From Apilactobacillus waqarii (GTDB taxonomy: Bacteria; Bacillota; Bacilli; Lactobacillales; Lactobacillaceae): a stretch of 64,000 nucleotides of DNA. The stretch is taken from the NCBI RefSeq assembly GCF_019061205.1, contig NZ_JAHQYH010000002.1, forward strand, positions 62,001 through 126,000, read 5' to 3'. This document shows positions 40,808 to 49,621 of the stretch, piece after piece. The stretch's first letter is position 1. The number at the start of each line of letters is the position of its first letter. The notes beneath the pieces were generated by a model. The model was not told the DNA's origin and searched no databases. It saw only the letters and a program-made list of their open reading frames with translations. Made by a program: the position numbers and the translations under genes.

Positions 40808-41296
40808 ATGAATGAATCTTTGTTCATAAGACTAGTTAAATATTTTTATGGAATTAATAAGCCATTTGATGAATTTACCAAGAAGGTAATATATGAAGCA
40901 GCAAACAAGGTGGCATTTGGCCTGATTATTTTTCTGTTTGTTTCGATTTTTTTATCACTGGGAATAGTCAATTTATATGCTACTCCCAATATCGACAATA
41001 TCGCGATTGGTATGATCTTTGCAGATGGAATAGCTGTTTTAATTGCATTGACATATATTGAAATCGTAGTTAAACGATTTGGACTAGGTGAATATGATTA
41101 TAGTAACGAAAGTGAACGAAAAAAAGCTGTCAGAAGCTACATCGTTAGAAATATAATTACATTAATACTTATAGTGATTTTAATTATTTATGTAGATTTA
41201 TGTTTACACGGAGACAGCAGTGTTATTGTTTTTGTTGTATATGCAATATTGTTTGTTATTTCAAGATATTTAGATTACCGTCGTAAATTTAAATAA
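40808..41296 (+). CDS. Membrane protein, third of three paralogues
   Basis: About 162 residues. NESLFIRLVKYFYGINKPFDEFTKKVIYEAANKVAFGL aligns closely with paralogue 2, showing recent duplication. Four helices and a charged loop (YDYSNESERKKAV), ending YRRKFK. GAGGTG lies 7 bases before ATG 40808; the ATG at 40802 is too close to it. Last gene of the cluster, before a strong terminator. Confidence 0.65.
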   Translation: MNESLFIRLVKYFYGINKPFDEFTKKVIYEAANKVAFGLIIFLFVSIFLSLGIVNLYATPNIDNIAIGMIFADGIAVLIALTYIEIVVKRFGLGEYDYSNESERKKAVRSYIVRNIITLILIVILIIYVDLCLHGDSSVIVFVVYAILFVISRYLDYRRKFK

Positions 41297-41297
41297 T

Positions 41298-41332
41298 AAA
41301 AAAAGCTTAGAGCAATCGCTCTAAGCTTTTTT
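41298..41332. terminator. Bidirectional terminator
   Basis: AAGCTTAGAGC-AATC-GCTCTAAGCTT with A- and T-runs. The stop codon of the convergent gene lies inside the right arm. Confidence 0.92.
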
Positions 41333-41956
41333 AGTCTTATCCACAATGTAATTAAATAGGTTAATCAATTGACCAACGAATAGCACTGCTAAAACAGTTC
41401 CAATCCCAATTGAAGTAATGTGATGTAAGAATACTAATCCTAAAATGATTGTGATGACGATCATTGATGCATCGAAACAAAACTTCATTTGGCCAAAAGG
41501 TTTATGTAGTTTTTCACTGATGACGTTAACGAAGCCATCTGCCGGAATTAACACGAAAGCGGCCTTTACCATCATAAAGATACCTAGTGCGGTACATAAA
41601 ATGGCTAATAAGGTGACCGGAATTCTTTCCGCGTATCCGTTTAGTGGGATGCGTTTCAAACCAACAGTTAAACCGTAGAAGTCAACCAGCCAGCCAAACA
41701 CAAATGCTAGGACCAATTGTAGAACGATTTTTAATTCAAATCTTCTAACGATAATCAGTTGGATTAATACCAAGATGATGAAGAAAATGGTCGTGGCATG
41801 ACCCAGTGTGGTGTGAATAATAAATGACAATGTTTGTGGAACAGAGACTAATGAACTTACCCCGAGTTTTCCGCAAGCAAATAGTGTTGTACCAAGGGCT
41901 AAGACATTCAGTCCAATTATGTACAAGATGATTCTAAACAACATCTTTGCTTTCAA
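41321..41956 (-). CDS. YczE/YitT-like five-helix membrane protein
   Basis: About 211 residues, five hydrophobic segments. ALGTTLFACGKLGVSSLVSVPQ near 20-40 and ALGIFMMVKAAFVLIPADGFVNVISEKL near 125-150 resemble the YczE/YyaS (COG2364) family of unknown function. TTG start at 41956, nine bases after AGGAG, is preferred to the ATG that touches the ribosome site. Monocistronic. The last residues overlap the shared terminator. Confidence 0.7.
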   Translation of the reverse strand: MKAKMLFRIILYIIGLNVLALGTTLFACGKLGVSSLVSVPQTLSFIIHTTLGHATTIFFIILVLIQLIIVRRFELKIVLQLVLAFVFGWLVDFYGLTVGLKRIPLNGYAERIPVTLLAILCTALGIFMMVKAAFVLIPADGFVNVISEKLHKPFGQMKFCFDASMIVITIILGLVFLHHITSIGIGTVLAVLFVGQLINLFNYIVDKTKKA

Positions 41957-42077
41957 TATAAACATCTCCTAAAATAAAACAATATTAAGTAATATTTCAT
42001 TTATCCGCGGATTAAGCAAGAAAAAAGCTCTTTTGTGGTAAAATTAACATCATAATATGAAACTAGGAGTGCTTATA

Positions 42078-42725
42078 ATGAAAAAAGGACAGCTGAGTTT
42101 CTTACGAAAAAAATTACTACTGTCGATTGCGACATGCGCGGTTGTAGTAGCGACTTTATTTGGAATTGGATTGATTCTATCTATCTCTAATTCCAAGGCG
42201 GAAACTTCAGGGATTGTAAAACCACCGTATAATCCTAGCAACGATTATTCAGTTAACAATGCGTTTTACAAGATTGATAAACAAAACATCTCCACTGTAG
42301 ATGGATATTTAACGTTTAACACCTGGTATCGACCAAAGATGATTCTAAGAAATGGTCAAAAGTGGGAAAAATCCACAGAACATGATCGTCGACCAATCTT
42401 GATGGCATGGTGGCCAAGCAAACGTTTAGAAACCCAATACATCAATTTTATGAACGAATATTTTGATTACGGTGATGATACATACGATATCACTAGTTCA
42501 CAAAGTGATTTAAATGCTGCGACTCAGGTTATTCAAAAAGAAATCGAAATGCGCATTACCCAAACTAAGAGTACTAAATGGTTAAAAGCAATTATTCAAG
42601 AATTTATTCAAGATCAATCTCAATACAGTTTGGTAAAACGTGACGAAAAGAGCAATAAACTAGTCGACGGACAACATAAACACTTTAAGATTGACGATGT
42701 TAAACGACTTAATAAAATATTCTAA
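42078..42725 (+). CDS. Stand-alone N-terminal fragment of a GH70 glucansucrase-like protein, membrane-anchored
   Basis: 215 residues. A basic N-terminus and one hydrophobic segment (about 13-36) form a signal or anchor. Residues about 55-190 match the start of the GH70 catalytic region: DGYLTFNTWYRPKMIL, RPILMAWWPSKRLETQYINFMN and STKWLKAIIQEFI. The protein stops before the segment where glucansucrases carry the catalytic residues (the FLLANDIDNSNP and RVDAPDN regions), and no remnant follows, only a good terminator. It has its own AGGAG at 8 bases. Either a decayed gtf with a tidy end, or a retained non-catalytic protein; it cannot polymerise glucan as encoded. Confidence 0.78.
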   Translation: MKKGQLSFLRKKLLLSIATCAVVVATLFGIGLILSISNSKAETSGIVKPPYNPSNDYSVNNAFYKIDKQNISTVDGYLTFNTWYRPKMILRNGQKWEKSTEHDRRPILMAWWPSKRLETQYINFMNEYFDYGDDTYDITSSQSDLNAATQVIQKEIEMRITQTKSTKWLKAIIQEFIQDQSQYSLVKRDEKSNKLVDGQHKHFKIDDVKRLNKIF

Positions 42726-42727
42726 AC

Positions 42728-42762
42728 AAAAAGACCTCGAAATTATTTCGAGGTCTTTTTTA
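42728..42762. terminator. Bidirectional terminator
   Basis: GACCTCGAAAT-T-ATTTCGAGGTC (42733-42755) with A- and T-runs, between the GH70 fragment and the convergent LPQTG gene. Confidence 0.93.
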
Positions 42763-42769
42763 TTATTAA

Positions 42770-45136
42770 CTATTTATTTTTACGACGTAGAGCAAATGCT
42801 GCTAATCCTAGTGCTGTAGCAATGGCTACGACACCAAGAGAAACTAGTACGTTTTGTTCAGTCTTGTCACCAGTTTGAGGTAACTTATTTTTGTTTTCAG
42901 TAGCAGGGTGTGAAGCGTTGTTCTTGTGACCAGGAACAGCTGGATCTACATGCTTGATAGTAACTTCCTTGTTTGGCTTACCAGAGTTGTTACCAGTTGA
43001 TGGTGTAGTAGCTGGTGTAGTAGGGGTAGCACTGTTTTCTGAAGTAGGTTTACCAGCATTGTTACCGTTGTTGCTTACCGCAGAAGATTGAGCGCTTGAA
43101 CTTTCAACGCTAGAACTTTGAGTTGGGTTACTTGCGTTGTTGCTGTGTTCGTTAGTTACTGATGATTGAGCACTTGAGCTGTTAGCTTCTGAACTTGAAG
43201 CAGAAGATTGAGCACTTGAGCTGCTAGATTCTGAGCTTGAAGCAGAAGATTGAGCACTTGAGCTATTAGCTTCTGAACTTTGAGCAGAAGATTGAGTACT
43301 TGAGCTGTTAGCTTCTGAACTTGAAGCAGAAGATTGAGCACTTGAGCTGTTAGCTTCTGAGCTTGAAGCAGAAGATTGAGCGCTTGAATCAGCTGGTTTT
43401 GAAGCGTTACTGTCAGCACTTGAACTAGGAGCGACAGTCTTGTAAACAACGTTTTCAGTGATGTCACTTGAGTCGTTGTTTACGTTTCCGCTTACAGTTG
43501 ATTGGGCATTGTTTGCTAATTCGTAGCCTTTAACTTCAGGACTTGAGAATGAGTAACTGTTATCGCCTAAAGCTTTCCAGTCGTTGTTCCAAATTTGTTG
43601 ACCTGTTGCGTCGACTTTCTTACCAGTTTCAACAAAGTTAACTGTCTGAGTTTGAGGTGCGCTGATTTTCTTACCGTCTTGATCAACGTAGTTAACTGTT
43701 ACCTTAACAGTCTTGCTTTGACTGTTAGCAGTTGCCCAGTTAACGTTAAGTGTGTATCTACCACCGAAGTAACCAGGTTGGCTAATTCCAAAGTTTGAAC
43801 CAAAGTCAAATGATACAGTTGATGTGTTAGCGCCAGTGTAGTTTAACTTAACGCCCTTAATACCGTTTGATTGGGTGTTTTGACCTTCTTCAGTTGGTTT
43901 TACAAGTTTGAATGGAAGACCGTCGTTTCCAATGATGGTTGCGCTGGAATCTGAAATATTTGATGCTTCAAGGTTAGTACCGGCGTTGTCGTCAGCTGCT
44001 AGGTATGTCCAGTTAACACCATCTGTTAGGGTAACGTCTTTAATGGTTACAGGAACTAGAATACTTTGACCGTTTTCTGGTTTCACAACTACTTGAGTGT
44101 CATTAACTGTTTGGTCGGTAGCAAGTGAATCAGAGTTGAATTTAAAACCGCTCATCCAAGAAATGTCGTTAATGTTGTTGTTGTTAACAATGAATGTTTG
44201 TAGGTTCTTGTAGTTACCAGCCTTACCAGCTAAAGCGTTAACGTTTTGAATCTTGTTACCAGCTGCTGAAATAACTTTTAGGTTGTGCCAGTTAGTGGTT
44301 GCAAAAGCATTGATGTCTGAAATGTTGTTGTTGTCAGCATTCAATGTTTGTAGGTTTGGCCAGTTTGCTGAAGCAATTACTGAAATGTCAGAGATTTGGT
44401 TGCTTTCAACGATTAGATTTTGTAGGCTTGGCCAGTTAACTTTAGCGATTGGTGAGATGTCGGTAATCTTGTTAAAACCGGCGTTTAGATCAGTTAGACT
44501 GTTCCATTGTTGAGTAACTACCGGTGTAAAATCAGAGATTTGGTTATGGTTTACATCGATTGATTGGACGTTTGGAATTTGAATGTTCTTTAAGAAGTCC
44601 AAGTTACTGATGTTGTTGTGTGATAAGTCTAGGTAGGTCAATGAATCATCTGACCATTTACCTAATGTAGAGAATTGTTCACTAGTGATGTTGTCGCCAC
44701 TTAATGAAACGCTTGATAGCTTGTTCCATTGAACAAATGGGCTTAGGTCTTTGATGCCGCTGACGTCAACATTATCAATAGAAAATGAAGTAATATTTGG
44801 TAGGATGCTAGTGTTGAAGTTATCTAATGATGAAACTTTTTCTGATCCATTACCGTTGTAATTAATGGAAGTTAGTTTTGCTAAATCATCGTTTGTAATT
44901 TGGCTAGCATCGGAGTAGTTGGTGTGTTCTTGACTGTTAACAGAACTTAATAAAATCTTTCTGATTGTGTTGTCTTTGATTGTTGCAATGTTAGTGGTAG
45001 AAGTATCAACATTGCTACTGTCAGCGTGAGCTACAATTGAGTAGTTGTTAGATTGGTTAATTAGAGCATTGGCTTGAACTGTACCAAATACTAAAGTAGA
45101 AAAAAGTAAAGCTGTTTTTAAAGATGTTTTTTTCAT
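42770..45136 (-). CDS. LPQTG cell-wall-anchored LRR/MucBP surface protein
   Basis: 788 residues. Signal peptide ending near AHAD (residue 39), an ordinary one without the KKNW type seen in the other two surface proteins. Residues about 90-340 hold internalin-like leucine-rich repeats of about 22 residues (LTYLDLSHNNISNLDFL, LQTLNADNNNISDINAF). A MucBP module lies at about 480-575 (TVNYVDQDGKKISAPQTQ), then a Ser-rich stalk of 14-residue repeats, LPQTG near 752, a membrane helix and RRKNK. Likely an adhesin. AGAGGGA precedes the ATG. The promoter carries a variant of the module seen upstream of the other LPQTG genes. Confidence 0.9.
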   Translation of the reverse strand: MKKTSLKTALLFSTLVFGTVQANALINQSNNYSIVAHADSSNVDTSTTNIATIKDNTIRKILLSSVNSQEHTNYSDASQITNDDLAKLTSINYNGNGSEKVSSLDNFNTSILPNITSFSIDNVDVSGIKDLSPFVQWNKLSSVSLSGDNITSEQFSTLGKWSDDSLTYLDLSHNNISNLDFLKNIQIPNVQSIDVNHNQISDFTPVVTQQWNSLTDLNAGFNKITDISPIAKVNWPSLQNLIVESNQISDISVIASANWPNLQTLNADNNNISDINAFATTNWHNLKVISAAGNKIQNVNALAGKAGNYKNLQTFIVNNNNINDISWMSGFKFNSDSLATDQTVNDTQVVVKPENGQSILVPVTIKDVTLTDGVNWTYLAADDNAGTNLEASNISDSSATIIGNDGLPFKLVKPTEEGQNTQSNGIKGVKLNYTGANTSTVSFDFGSNFGISQPGYFGGRYTLNVNWATANSQSKTVKVTVNYVDQDGKKISAPQTQTVNFVETGKKVDATGQQIWNNDWKALGDNSYSFSSPEVKGYELANNAQSTVSGNVNNDSSDITENVVYKTVAPSSSADSNASKPADSSAQSSASSSEANSSSAQSSASSSEANSSSTQSSAQSSEANSSSAQSSASSSESSSSSAQSSASSSEANSSSAQSSVTNEHSNNASNPTQSSSVESSSAQSSAVSNNGNNAGKPTSENSATPTTPATTPSTGNNSGKPNKEVTIKHVDPAVPGHKNNASHPATENKNKLPQTGDKTEQNVLVSLGVVAIATALGLAAFALRRKNK
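43139..43390 (-). repeat. Six 42-bp repeats in the LRR protein stalk
   Basis: Six imperfect units of 14 codons, consensus SSSAQSSASSSEAN. Units 3 and 4 differ (SSAQSSEAN, SSESS) and the last diverges. Longer period than the lectin stalk but the same SAQSS theme. Confidence 0.85.
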
Positions 45137-45176
45137 AAATGTCCGCTTCCCTCTGATTTATTATTTTATGATTAAA

Positions 45177-45221
45177 ATAATAAACTATTTATCTAAAACT
45201 CTCTATACTTATAAAGTTAAG
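45177..45221 (-). promoter_or_regulatory. Surface-protein promoter module, variant copy 3
   Basis: On the minus strand CTTAACTTTATAA begins at 45221 and TATTAT (-10) starts 39 bases later, the same offset as in copies 1 and 2. The -35 region is weak. Confidence 0.5.
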
Positions 45222-45380
45222 TTTTTTTCAATTTTGTAAAGAAAAGCTAAAGAAGATTATATAAGTATTAACATGTGCATGTGATAATTATTACTACTAC
45301 AATATATTTGTGGCATTTTGTATTTAGATAGCGTACAATTAAAAAATAATGAGAAAATGATGATAAAAGGAGTGTTATTA

Positions 45381-47903
45381 ATGGCTGAATTAGTCAGATT
45401 ATTTAATCGATTTCAACCAGATCACTACGATATCTATTTAGATGTTAGCCGTAGTGAAAAGAAATTTAGTGGAAAGACCACGATTTACGGTAATGCAAGT
45501 GAAGCAGAAATCGGCATTCACGAAAAAGACTTTGATGTTACCAGTGTTTCAGTAGACGGAACTCCCGTTGACTTTAACGTTGATAATGACGACGAAGTAA
45601 TTAACGTATCTTTAGGTAAGACCGGTGAAGTGGCCGTAACTATTGAATACTCCGCCAAGTTGACTGATACGATGATGGGGATTTACCCTTCATACTACCA
45701 AGTTAATGGTGAACAAAAACAATTAGTAGGAACTCAATTTGAAACCAACTTTGCTAGACAAGCTTTCCCATGTATTGATGAACCAGAGGCAAAGGCTAAG
45801 TTTAAGCTAGCACTTAAGTTTGACGAACAACCTGGTGAATCTGCTTTAGCAAATATGCCAGAAGTAAAAGTTGAAAACGGTGTTCATTATTTCGATGAAA
45901 CTGTCAAAATGTCTACTTATCTAGTTGCATTTGCCTTTGGTGACATGCAAAGTAAGATGACTGAAACTAAGAGTGGTGTTAAAGTCGGTGTCTTCGGTAC
46001 TAAAGCACACGATGCCAAAGAATTAGACTTTGCCTTAGATATTGCTAAGCGCTCAATCGAATTCTTCGAAGACTTTTATCAAACTCCATACCCACTTCCA
46101 CATTCATGGCAATTAGCGCTACCTGACTTCTCAGCAGGTGCGATGGAAAACTGGGGACTAGTAACTTATCGTGAAGCATACCTATTATTAGATCCTGACA
46201 ACACTTCATTTGAAGTAAAACAACGTGTTGCTACAGTTATTGCCCACGAATTAGCTCACCAATGGTTCGGTGATTTAGTAACCATGAGATGGTGGGATGA
46301 CCTATGGTTGAACGAAAGTTTTGCCAACATGATGGAATACGTTGCAATCGATGCAATCGAACCTTCATGGAACATTTGGGAAGTATTCCAAACTACTGAT
46401 GTTCCTGCAGCATTAAAACGTGATGCCGTTGACGGTGTTCAATCAGTTCACGTTGAAGTTCATCACCCAGCCGAAATCGATGCTTTATTTGATGGAGCCA
46501 TCGTTTACGCCAAGGGTGCCAGAATGTTAGTAATGGTTCGTGCCTTAATCGGTGACGACGCACTACGTGAAGGTCTAAAGAACTACTTTGCTGCTCACAA
46601 GTACGGTAACGCCGCCGGTGCTGACCTATGGGATGCGCTTGGTAAGGCCGCTGGAATGGATCTAGGCAAGATTATGAAATCGTGGCTAGAACAACCAGGT
46701 TACCCAGTTGTGAACGCATACGTTGAAGACAACCGTTTGAAGTTAGCTCAAAAGCAATTCTTCACCGGTGAAGGTAAGGATGAAGGCCGTCGCTGGCAAA
46801 TTCCTTTAAACGCAAATTATGACCAAGCTCCTGACATCTTTAGTGAAGAAACTGTCGATTTAGGTGACTATCAAGAATTACGTAAACTAAATGGCAAACC
46901 ATTTAGAGTAAATGTTGGTAACAACTCACACTTTATCGTTAAATACGATGACACATTACAAGAAGATATCTTAAACGATGCAGATAACCTATCTCCAATC
47001 GATAAGATGCAACTATTACAAGACCTTCGTTTATTAGCCGAAGCAAAACAAGTATCATACGCTGACGTTGTTCCGGTATTAAAACAATCTGCTGATAGTG
47101 AATCTAATGTGATTAACGACTCCGTTTACACACTAGCCAACAACTTGAAGAAGTTCGTGGAACCAGGAACTGAAGACGAAGATAATTTGAAGAACCTATT
47201 CAGACAACTAAGTGACAAACAACTAGAACGTTTAGGTCTAGTAAGTGTCGATGGCGAAAGTAACAACGATAAGTTGACTCGTCCATACATCTTAGGTGCT
47301 GCACTATACGATGATAACAAGGACTTCGCCGAAGCTGCTCACGCAATCTTCCAAGATCATCAAACAAACTTGTTATCATTACCTGCTGACACCCGTGTAT
47401 ACATCTTAGCTAATGAAATGAAGAACTACTCAAACGCTGAAGAATTCGATTCATTGGTTGAAGAATACAAACAATCAACTGACCCAAGTTATAAGCAAGA
47501 TATCTGCGCTGCGGTAACTCTTACAAAGGATGCTAAGCTACTAGGTAAGTTAGTTGCTAACTTTGAAGACAGTAGCGTTGTAAAACCTCAAGACTTACGT
47601 GCTTGGTTCTCAGGTGTATTGAGAAACCCAGCTGGTCAACAATTCGCATGGGACTGGATCAGAAACGAATGGCAATGGCTAGAAGATACTGTTGGTGGTG
47701 ACATGGAATTCGCTACATTTATTACAGTTATCGCAAACATCTTCCATACCAGAACTCGTCTAGACGAATTCAAAGCATTCTTTGAACCAAAACTAGACAC
47801 TCCAGGTTTAACCCGTGAAATCAAGATGGATACTAGAGCAATCACAAGTACCGTTGAATTGGTTGAATCAGAAAAAGACGCTGTTAGATCAGCAATCAAA
47901 TAA
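45381..47903 (+). CDS. pepN: Aminopeptidase N (lysyl aminopeptidase, M1 family)
   Basis: 840 residues, the usual size of lactic PepN. Substrate-binding GAMENWG at 252-258 and the zinc site HELAHQWFGD at 289-298 with the downstream Glu in NESFANMMEY. Cytoplasmic, no signal. Removes N-terminal residues from imported peptides to supply amino acids. AAAGGAG before ATG 45381; an upstream in-frame ATG at 45318 lacks a site and family support. Monocistronic with its own terminator. Confidence 0.96.
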   Translation: MAELVRLFNRFQPDHYDIYLDVSRSEKKFSGKTTIYGNASEAEIGIHEKDFDVTSVSVDGTPVDFNVDNDDEVINVSLGKTGEVAVTIEYSAKLTDTMMGIYPSYYQVNGEQKQLVGTQFETNFARQAFPCIDEPEAKAKFKLALKFDEQPGESALANMPEVKVENGVHYFDETVKMSTYLVAFAFGDMQSKMTETKSGVKVGVFGTKAHDAKELDFALDIAKRSIEFFEDFYQTPYPLPHSWQLALPDFSAGAMENWGLVTYREAYLLLDPDNTSFEVKQRVATVIAHELAHQWFGDLVTMRWWDDLWLNESFANMMEYVAIDAIEPSWNIWEVFQTTDVPAALKRDAVDGVQSVHVEVHHPAEIDALFDGAIVYAKGARMLVMVRALIGDDALREGLKNYFAAHKYGNAAGADLWDALGKAAGMDLGKIMKSWLEQPGYPVVNAYVEDNRLKLAQKQFFTGEGKDEGRRWQIPLNANYDQAPDIFSEETVDLGDYQELRKLNGKPFRVNVGNNSHFIVKYDDTLQEDILNDADNLSPIDKMQLLQDLRLLAEAKQVSYADVVPVLKQSADSESNVINDSVYTLANNLKKFVEPGTEDEDNLKNLFRQLSDKQLERLGLVSVDGESNNDKLTRPYILGAALYDDNKDFAEAAHAIFQDHQTNLLSLPADTRVYILANEMKNYSNAEEFDSLVEEYKQSTDPSYKQDICAAVTLTKDAKLLGKLVANFEDSSVVKPQDLRAWFSGVLRNPAGQQFAWDWIRNEWQWLEDTVGGDMEFATFITVIANIFHTRTRLDEFKAFFEPKLDTPGLTREIKMDTRAITSTVELVESEKDAVRSAIK

Positions 47904-47910
47904 CAATAAA

Positions 47911-47943
47911 GAAAAGAGACCTAATCATTAGGTCTCTTTTTTA
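47911..47943 (+). terminator. Terminator after pepN
   Basis: AAAAGAGACCTAA-TCA-TTAGGTCTCTTTT plus T-run. Confidence 0.94.
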
Positions 47944-48038
47944 ATATTCATAATATAAATGTAATAATTTGTAAACTAAAATCTCGCCGAAACGTTGTAA
48001 TATATAGCTATTGATTTCGTTAAGGGGGATAAATTTTA

Positions 48039-48974
48039 ATGAGCAAAATCAAAAACATGATGGTAGCTTTTTTAGCTATCTTTATGCTTGGATCATCATT
48101 TGTTACTGTGAGTGCAAGTGCCGATGCCAACAGTAATTACACTAAAACCATGAATAAGTACAACAAGACAAGTAGTGCTACTTATGTCATGAACATGGAT
48201 ACTAATCAGGTTTATTACCAAAAGAATGCCACATCCAAACGTGCCGTTGCTTCGACCGCTAAGATTATGACATTATACTTAGCGATTCAAAAGGCACAAA
48301 CTACCAAAAATGGATGGAACCAAAAGGTTAAAATCTCACCTAGTTTGGCAAGAATGAGTAGACACCATTCTCTAGGTAGCTACGTATTAAAGGCTAACAA
48401 GAAGTACACCGTTAGAAACTTATACAAGGCGTCATTGATTGCCTCATCTAACAGTGCAACCATCGCGCTTGGTCAATGGGTATCTGGAACTAATAACAAG
48501 TTTATCAAGAAGATGAACAGCCAAGTGAAGGCATGGGGCATTGCTTCTCAAGCACGCTTCGTTTCTTCATCTGGTTTGGAAAATTCCGATTTATATCCAT
48601 ACTACATTCGTTATGGTTCACACTATGACTATAACCGCGTATCTGCTAAAGCGTTAGCTGTGATTGCTTCACACCTATTGAAGTTATATCCAGCAATCGT
48701 CAACGATGCCAAGATGTATCGTTACCACCAAAGTGGTCAAACCCTAAAGAATGCTAATGAACTATTAGCGGGTGGGTTAAGATACGATGCAGCATTACAC
48801 GTGGATGGTCTAAAGACCGGATACACACCATTGGCAGGTAACTGTCTGGTAAGTACTAGTCAATTGCCAAACAAGAACCGTGTGATTATCGTTTCATTGC
48901 ACGACAGATTTAATGCCTACGATCAATCTCGCATGTACAAAATGATTTACAAGACATTTCCAGAATTTAAATAG
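48039..48974 (+). CDS. D-alanyl-D-alanine carboxypeptidase (low-molecular-weight PBP)
   Basis: 311 residues. Signal peptide ending near SASA (residue 27). Class A serine peptidase motifs: SxxK in STAKIM with Ser72 and Lys75, SxN in SSNSA near 133, and KTG at 259-261. It trims terminal D-Ala from peptidoglycan stems outside the cell. DacA proteins often carry a C-terminal membrane anchor and beta domain; here the protein ends shortly after the catalytic domain (YKTFPEFK), so it is probably secreted or loosely bound. AGGGGG precedes the ATG. Confidence 0.92.
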   Translation: MSKIKNMMVAFLAIFMLGSSFVTVSASADANSNYTKTMNKYNKTSSATYVMNMDTNQVYYQKNATSKRAVASTAKIMTLYLAIQKAQTTKNGWNQKVKISPSLARMSRHHSLGSYVLKANKKYTVRNLYKASLIASSNSATIALGQWVSGTNNKFIKKMNSQVKAWGIASQARFVSSSGLENSDLYPYYIRYGSHYDYNRVSAKALAVIASHLLKLYPAIVNDAKMYRYHQSGQTLKNANELLAGGLRYDAALHVDGLKTGYTPLAGNCLVSTSQLPNKNRVIIVSLHDRFNAYDQSRMYKMIYKTFPEFK

Positions 48975-48979
48975 TTAAA

Positions 48980-49012
48980 AATGGCCAACTTTTGCTAAGT
49001 TGGTCTTTTTTT
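48980..49012 (+). terminator. Terminator after the carboxypeptidase gene
   Basis: GGCCAACTT-TTGC-TAAGTTGGTC and seven Ts. Confidence 0.88.
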
Positions 49013-49030
49013 GTGCCAACATTCTAATTT

Positions 49031-49070
49031 TTCACGAACTATAATATATTATTTTAAAATATTGTTCGTT
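49031..49070. promoter_or_regulatory. Pair of inverted PurBox-like sites upstream of purE
   Basis: CACGAACTATAAT on the plus strand and AACGAACAATATT on the minus strand, CGAAC cores at 49035-49039 and 49064-49068. They resemble the PurBox (AWWWCCGAACWWT) bound by Firmicutes PurR, arranged as an inverted pair just upstream of the promoter. Confidence 0.7.
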
Positions 49071-49076
49071 TTTTAG

Positions 49077-49105
49077 TTGACGAATGTTAAACCGATTGTT
49101 ATGAT
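49077..49105 (+). promoter_or_regulatory. Promoter of the pur operon
   Basis: TTGACG (49077-49082), 17-bp spacer, TATGAT (49100-49105), about 34 bases before the purE ATG. The short leader leaves no room for a purine riboswitch. Confidence 0.75.
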
Positions 49106-49138
49106 GAATTTAACCATTTAGAGGGGAGACTTTAAAAA

Positions 49139-49621
49139 ATGGATGTAGCAGTTGTAATGGGTTCTATCTCTGACTTCCCTAAAATACAGGGAACTATTGA
49201 TACTTTAGATAGTTTGGAAATTAGTTATAACACTAAAATCATCTCAGCTCATCGGATGCCAAACGAATTACAAGCTTTTGGCCGTTCAGCAAAATACGAA
49301 CAATACAAGGTGATTATTGCTGCGGCTGGTGGAGCAGCACATTTGCCAGGGATGTTAGCGGCAAATACAACCTTACCGGTCATCGGAATTCCGGTTAAGA
49401 CCAGCACCTTAAACGGGGTCGATTCACTACTATCAATCGTTCAAATGCCTTCAGGAGTACCAGTTGCGACCGTCGCAATTGGTGATGCTGGTGCTAAGAA
49501 CGCTGCATTGTTAGCAGCTCAGATTCTAGCAATCAGCGATGATAAAATCGCACAAAGCCTAGATGACTTCCGAGAAAGACAAACAAAGGAGGCAATTGAT
49601 AGTAATGAACAATTACACTAA
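49139..49621 (+). CDS. purE: N5-carboxyaminoimidazole ribonucleotide mutase
   Basis: 160 residues, class I PurE. VVMGSISDFPKI at the N-terminus, SAHRMPNE with the catalytic His near residue 40, and AAAGGAAHLPGMLAANT. Converts N5-CAIR made by PurK to CAIR. First gene of the eleven-gene purine operon. GAGGGGAG lies upstream. Its end overlaps the start of purK by 17 bases. Confidence 0.95.
   Translation: MDVAVVMGSISDFPKIQGTIDTLDSLEISYNTKIISAHRMPNELQAFGRSAKYEQYKVIIAAAGGAAHLPGMLAANTTLPVIGIPVKTSTLNGVDSLLSIVQMPSGVPVATVAIGDAGAKNAALLAAQILAISDDKIAQSLDDFRERQTKEAIDSNEQLH

Noticed and set aside
39406-41332. SCC-type element inserted at the rlmH 3' end
   Set aside because: No ccr recombinase and no matching direct repeats were found; only the insertion position is reminiscent.
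49013-49138. Purine riboswitch before purE
   Set aside because: The promoter lies only about 35 bases before the ATG, leaving no room for an aptamer; PurBox-like sites explain control better.
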